16,432 bases of DNA from a bacterium. Lineage in GTDB: Bacteria > Gemmatimonadota > Glassbacteria > GWA2-58-10. The translations under genes and the position numbers were made by a program. Under the pieces are notes generated by a model that was not told the origin of the DNA, ran no database searches, and was given only the letters and a program-made list of their open reading frames with translations. Position 1 is the stretch's first letter, and every line of letters begins with the position of its first letter. The stretch covers positions 1-16,432 of the forward strand of contig JAJFUG010000162.1 in the NCBI GenBank assembly GCA_021372515.1, written 5' to 3'. Shown here one piece after another: positions 15,424-16,432 of this stretch.

Positions 15424-16432
15424 GTGAGTCACGACCTGAAATACCGTCCCGACCTGCCCGCCGACCGCGGGACTCCTATCGGCTGCGTGGGCGCGGGCTT
15501 CATCATGAGCGACTGCCATCTGGTCGCATACCGGGCCGCCGGGTTCAACCCCGTGGCGATATTCGACCCCAACGCCGAGGCGAGCGCAAAGGCCGCAGCG
15601 CGCCACGGCATCGCCCGGGTGCACCCCAGCCTGGATTCCCTGCTGGCGGACGAGGAGGTCCAGGTGCTCGACATCGCCGTGCCCCCGGATGTGACCCTCT
15701 CCGTGGTGGAGAAAGCGGTCCGGCAGGCCGGGCACATCCGGGGCCTCCTGGCCCAGAAACCACTGGGCAAGGATATGGCCGAGGCGCGCCGAATCGTGAG
15801 CCTCTGCCGCGAGGCCGGGATCACCCTGGCGGTCAACCAGAACATGCGTTTCGACCAGTCGGTGCGCGCCTGCCGCGACCTTCTGGGCCGCGGCGCCCTG
15901 GGCGAGCCGGTGCTGGCCACGGTGGAGATGCGGGCCATCCCGCACTGGATGCCCTGGCAGGCGCGCCAGGGCTGGTGCACGCTGCGGATCATGAGCATCC
16001 ATCACCTGGACACGTTCCGCTACTGGTTCGGCGACCCGGACCGCGTGTTCGCCAGCCTGCGCACCGACCCGCGCACCAAGTTCGCCCACACGGACGGGAT
16101 CGCGCTGTACACGCTGGAGTATGACAAATCCGGCCTGCGCGCCGCGGCCTGGGATGATGTCTGGACCGGGCCCTGCCGCGAGGGTGCGGCCGGGGACATC
16201 TACATCCGCTGGCGCGTGGAGGGTACACTTGGTATGGCACGCGGCACTATCGGCTGGCCGCGCTACCCGGCCCACGCCCCCAGCACCCTGGACTGGACCA
16301 CGGTGGCCGACAGCGGCGCCTGGCACAGCCCGCGCTGGGAGGAGGTCTGGTTCCCCGACTCGTTCGCCGGGCCCATGGCCGACCTTCTGATCGCCCTGGA
16401 GCGCGGGGAGAAGCCTCCAGTCTCGGGCGAGG
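15424..16432 (+). CDS. Gfo/Idh/MocA-family oxidoreductase, partial (3' end beyond window)
   Basis: The gene starts at GTG (15424) behind AGGAGG with only 4 bp spacing; 336 codons are visible and the C-terminus runs off the edge. There is no signal peptide, so it is cytoplasmic, unlike its neighbours. Residues about 18-130 form a Rossmann fold ([14 protein letters not shown], then a nucleotide-binding strand ending in DPN). The family EKP motif is QKP here (K112 kept), and HHLD at 193-196 gives the conserved His/Asp region of the C-terminal domain. Members act as NAD(P)-dependent sugar dehydrogenases, or in newer families as glycosidases and epimerases. It probably processes a sugar released by the hydrolases (inference). 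It is co-oriented 37 bp after the SGNH gene. Confidence 0.9.
   Translation, partial: MSHDLKYRPDLPADRGTPIGCVGAGFIMSDCHLVAYRAAGFNPVAIFDPNAEASAKAAARHGIARVHPSLDSLLADEEVQVLDIAVPPDVTLSVVEKAVRQAGHIRGLLAQKPLGKDMAEARRIVSLCREAGITLAVNQNMRFDQSVRACRDLLGRGALGEPVLATVEMRAIPHWMPWQARQGWCTLRIMSIHHLDTFRYWFGDPDRVFASLRTDPRTKFAHTDGIALYTLEYDKSGLRAAAWDDVWTGPCREGAAGDIYIRWRVEGTLGMARGTIGWPRYPAHAPSTLDWTTVADSGAWHSPRWEEVWFPDSFAGPMADLLIALERGEKPPVSGE

Overview
The window is high-GC bacterial DNA with about eleven protein genes, most of them exported or lipid-anchored and linked to carbohydrates. There are no rRNA, tRNA, CRISPR or transposase genes. The gene style (Sec, Tat and lipoprotein signals, a dockerin-like tail, right-handed beta-helix proteins, DUF4091/GH123-like proteins, two-lobed acetylxylan-esterase-like hydrolases) fits an uncultured polysaccharide-degrading bacterium of the FCB or Planctomycetes-like kind. 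I cannot name the lineage from sequence alone.

Layout. On the minus strand, two paralogous secreted beta-helix proteins lie in tandem: 2660 to 1161, which ends in a dockerin-like pair of Ca-binding repeats, then 1115 running off the left edge. A 445-bp divergent intergenic region follows. All remaining genes are on the plus strand: a GH123-like secreted hydrolase (3106-4965); a ROK-family repressor (5146-6357) with a clear promoter overlapped by two inverted repeats and a leader of stacked palindromes; a terminator hairpin and a new promoter (6391-6493); then a likely operon of a two-lobed alpha/beta-hydrolase (6819-8849), a Tat-exported TIM-barrel glycosidase-like protein (8910-10472), a second GH123-like protein (10510-12348) and a 46-codon scar of a third GH123-like copy (12364-12504). 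After a perfect 40-bp palindrome (12560-12599) come two tandem SGNH/GDSL lipoproteins (12732-14045 and 14088-15386) and a Gfo/Idh/MocA oxidoreductase cut by the right edge (15424 onward).

How the parts may fit together (inference): this looks like a glycan-utilisation locus. Exported glycosidases (GH123-like pair, TIM barrel) and esterases (AXE-like, SGNH pair) would strip and cleave a substituted glycan outside the cytoplasm, the beta-helix proteins would bind or cleave polysaccharide, the ROK protein would sense a released sugar, and the oxidoreductase would process a sugar inside the cell. No transporter, SusC/SusD pair or sugar kinase is visible, so uptake must be encoded elsewhere. A striking theme is local duplication: beta-helix x2, GH123-like x2 plus a scar, SGNH x2, and a hydrolase with an internally duplicated, apparently dead second lobe.
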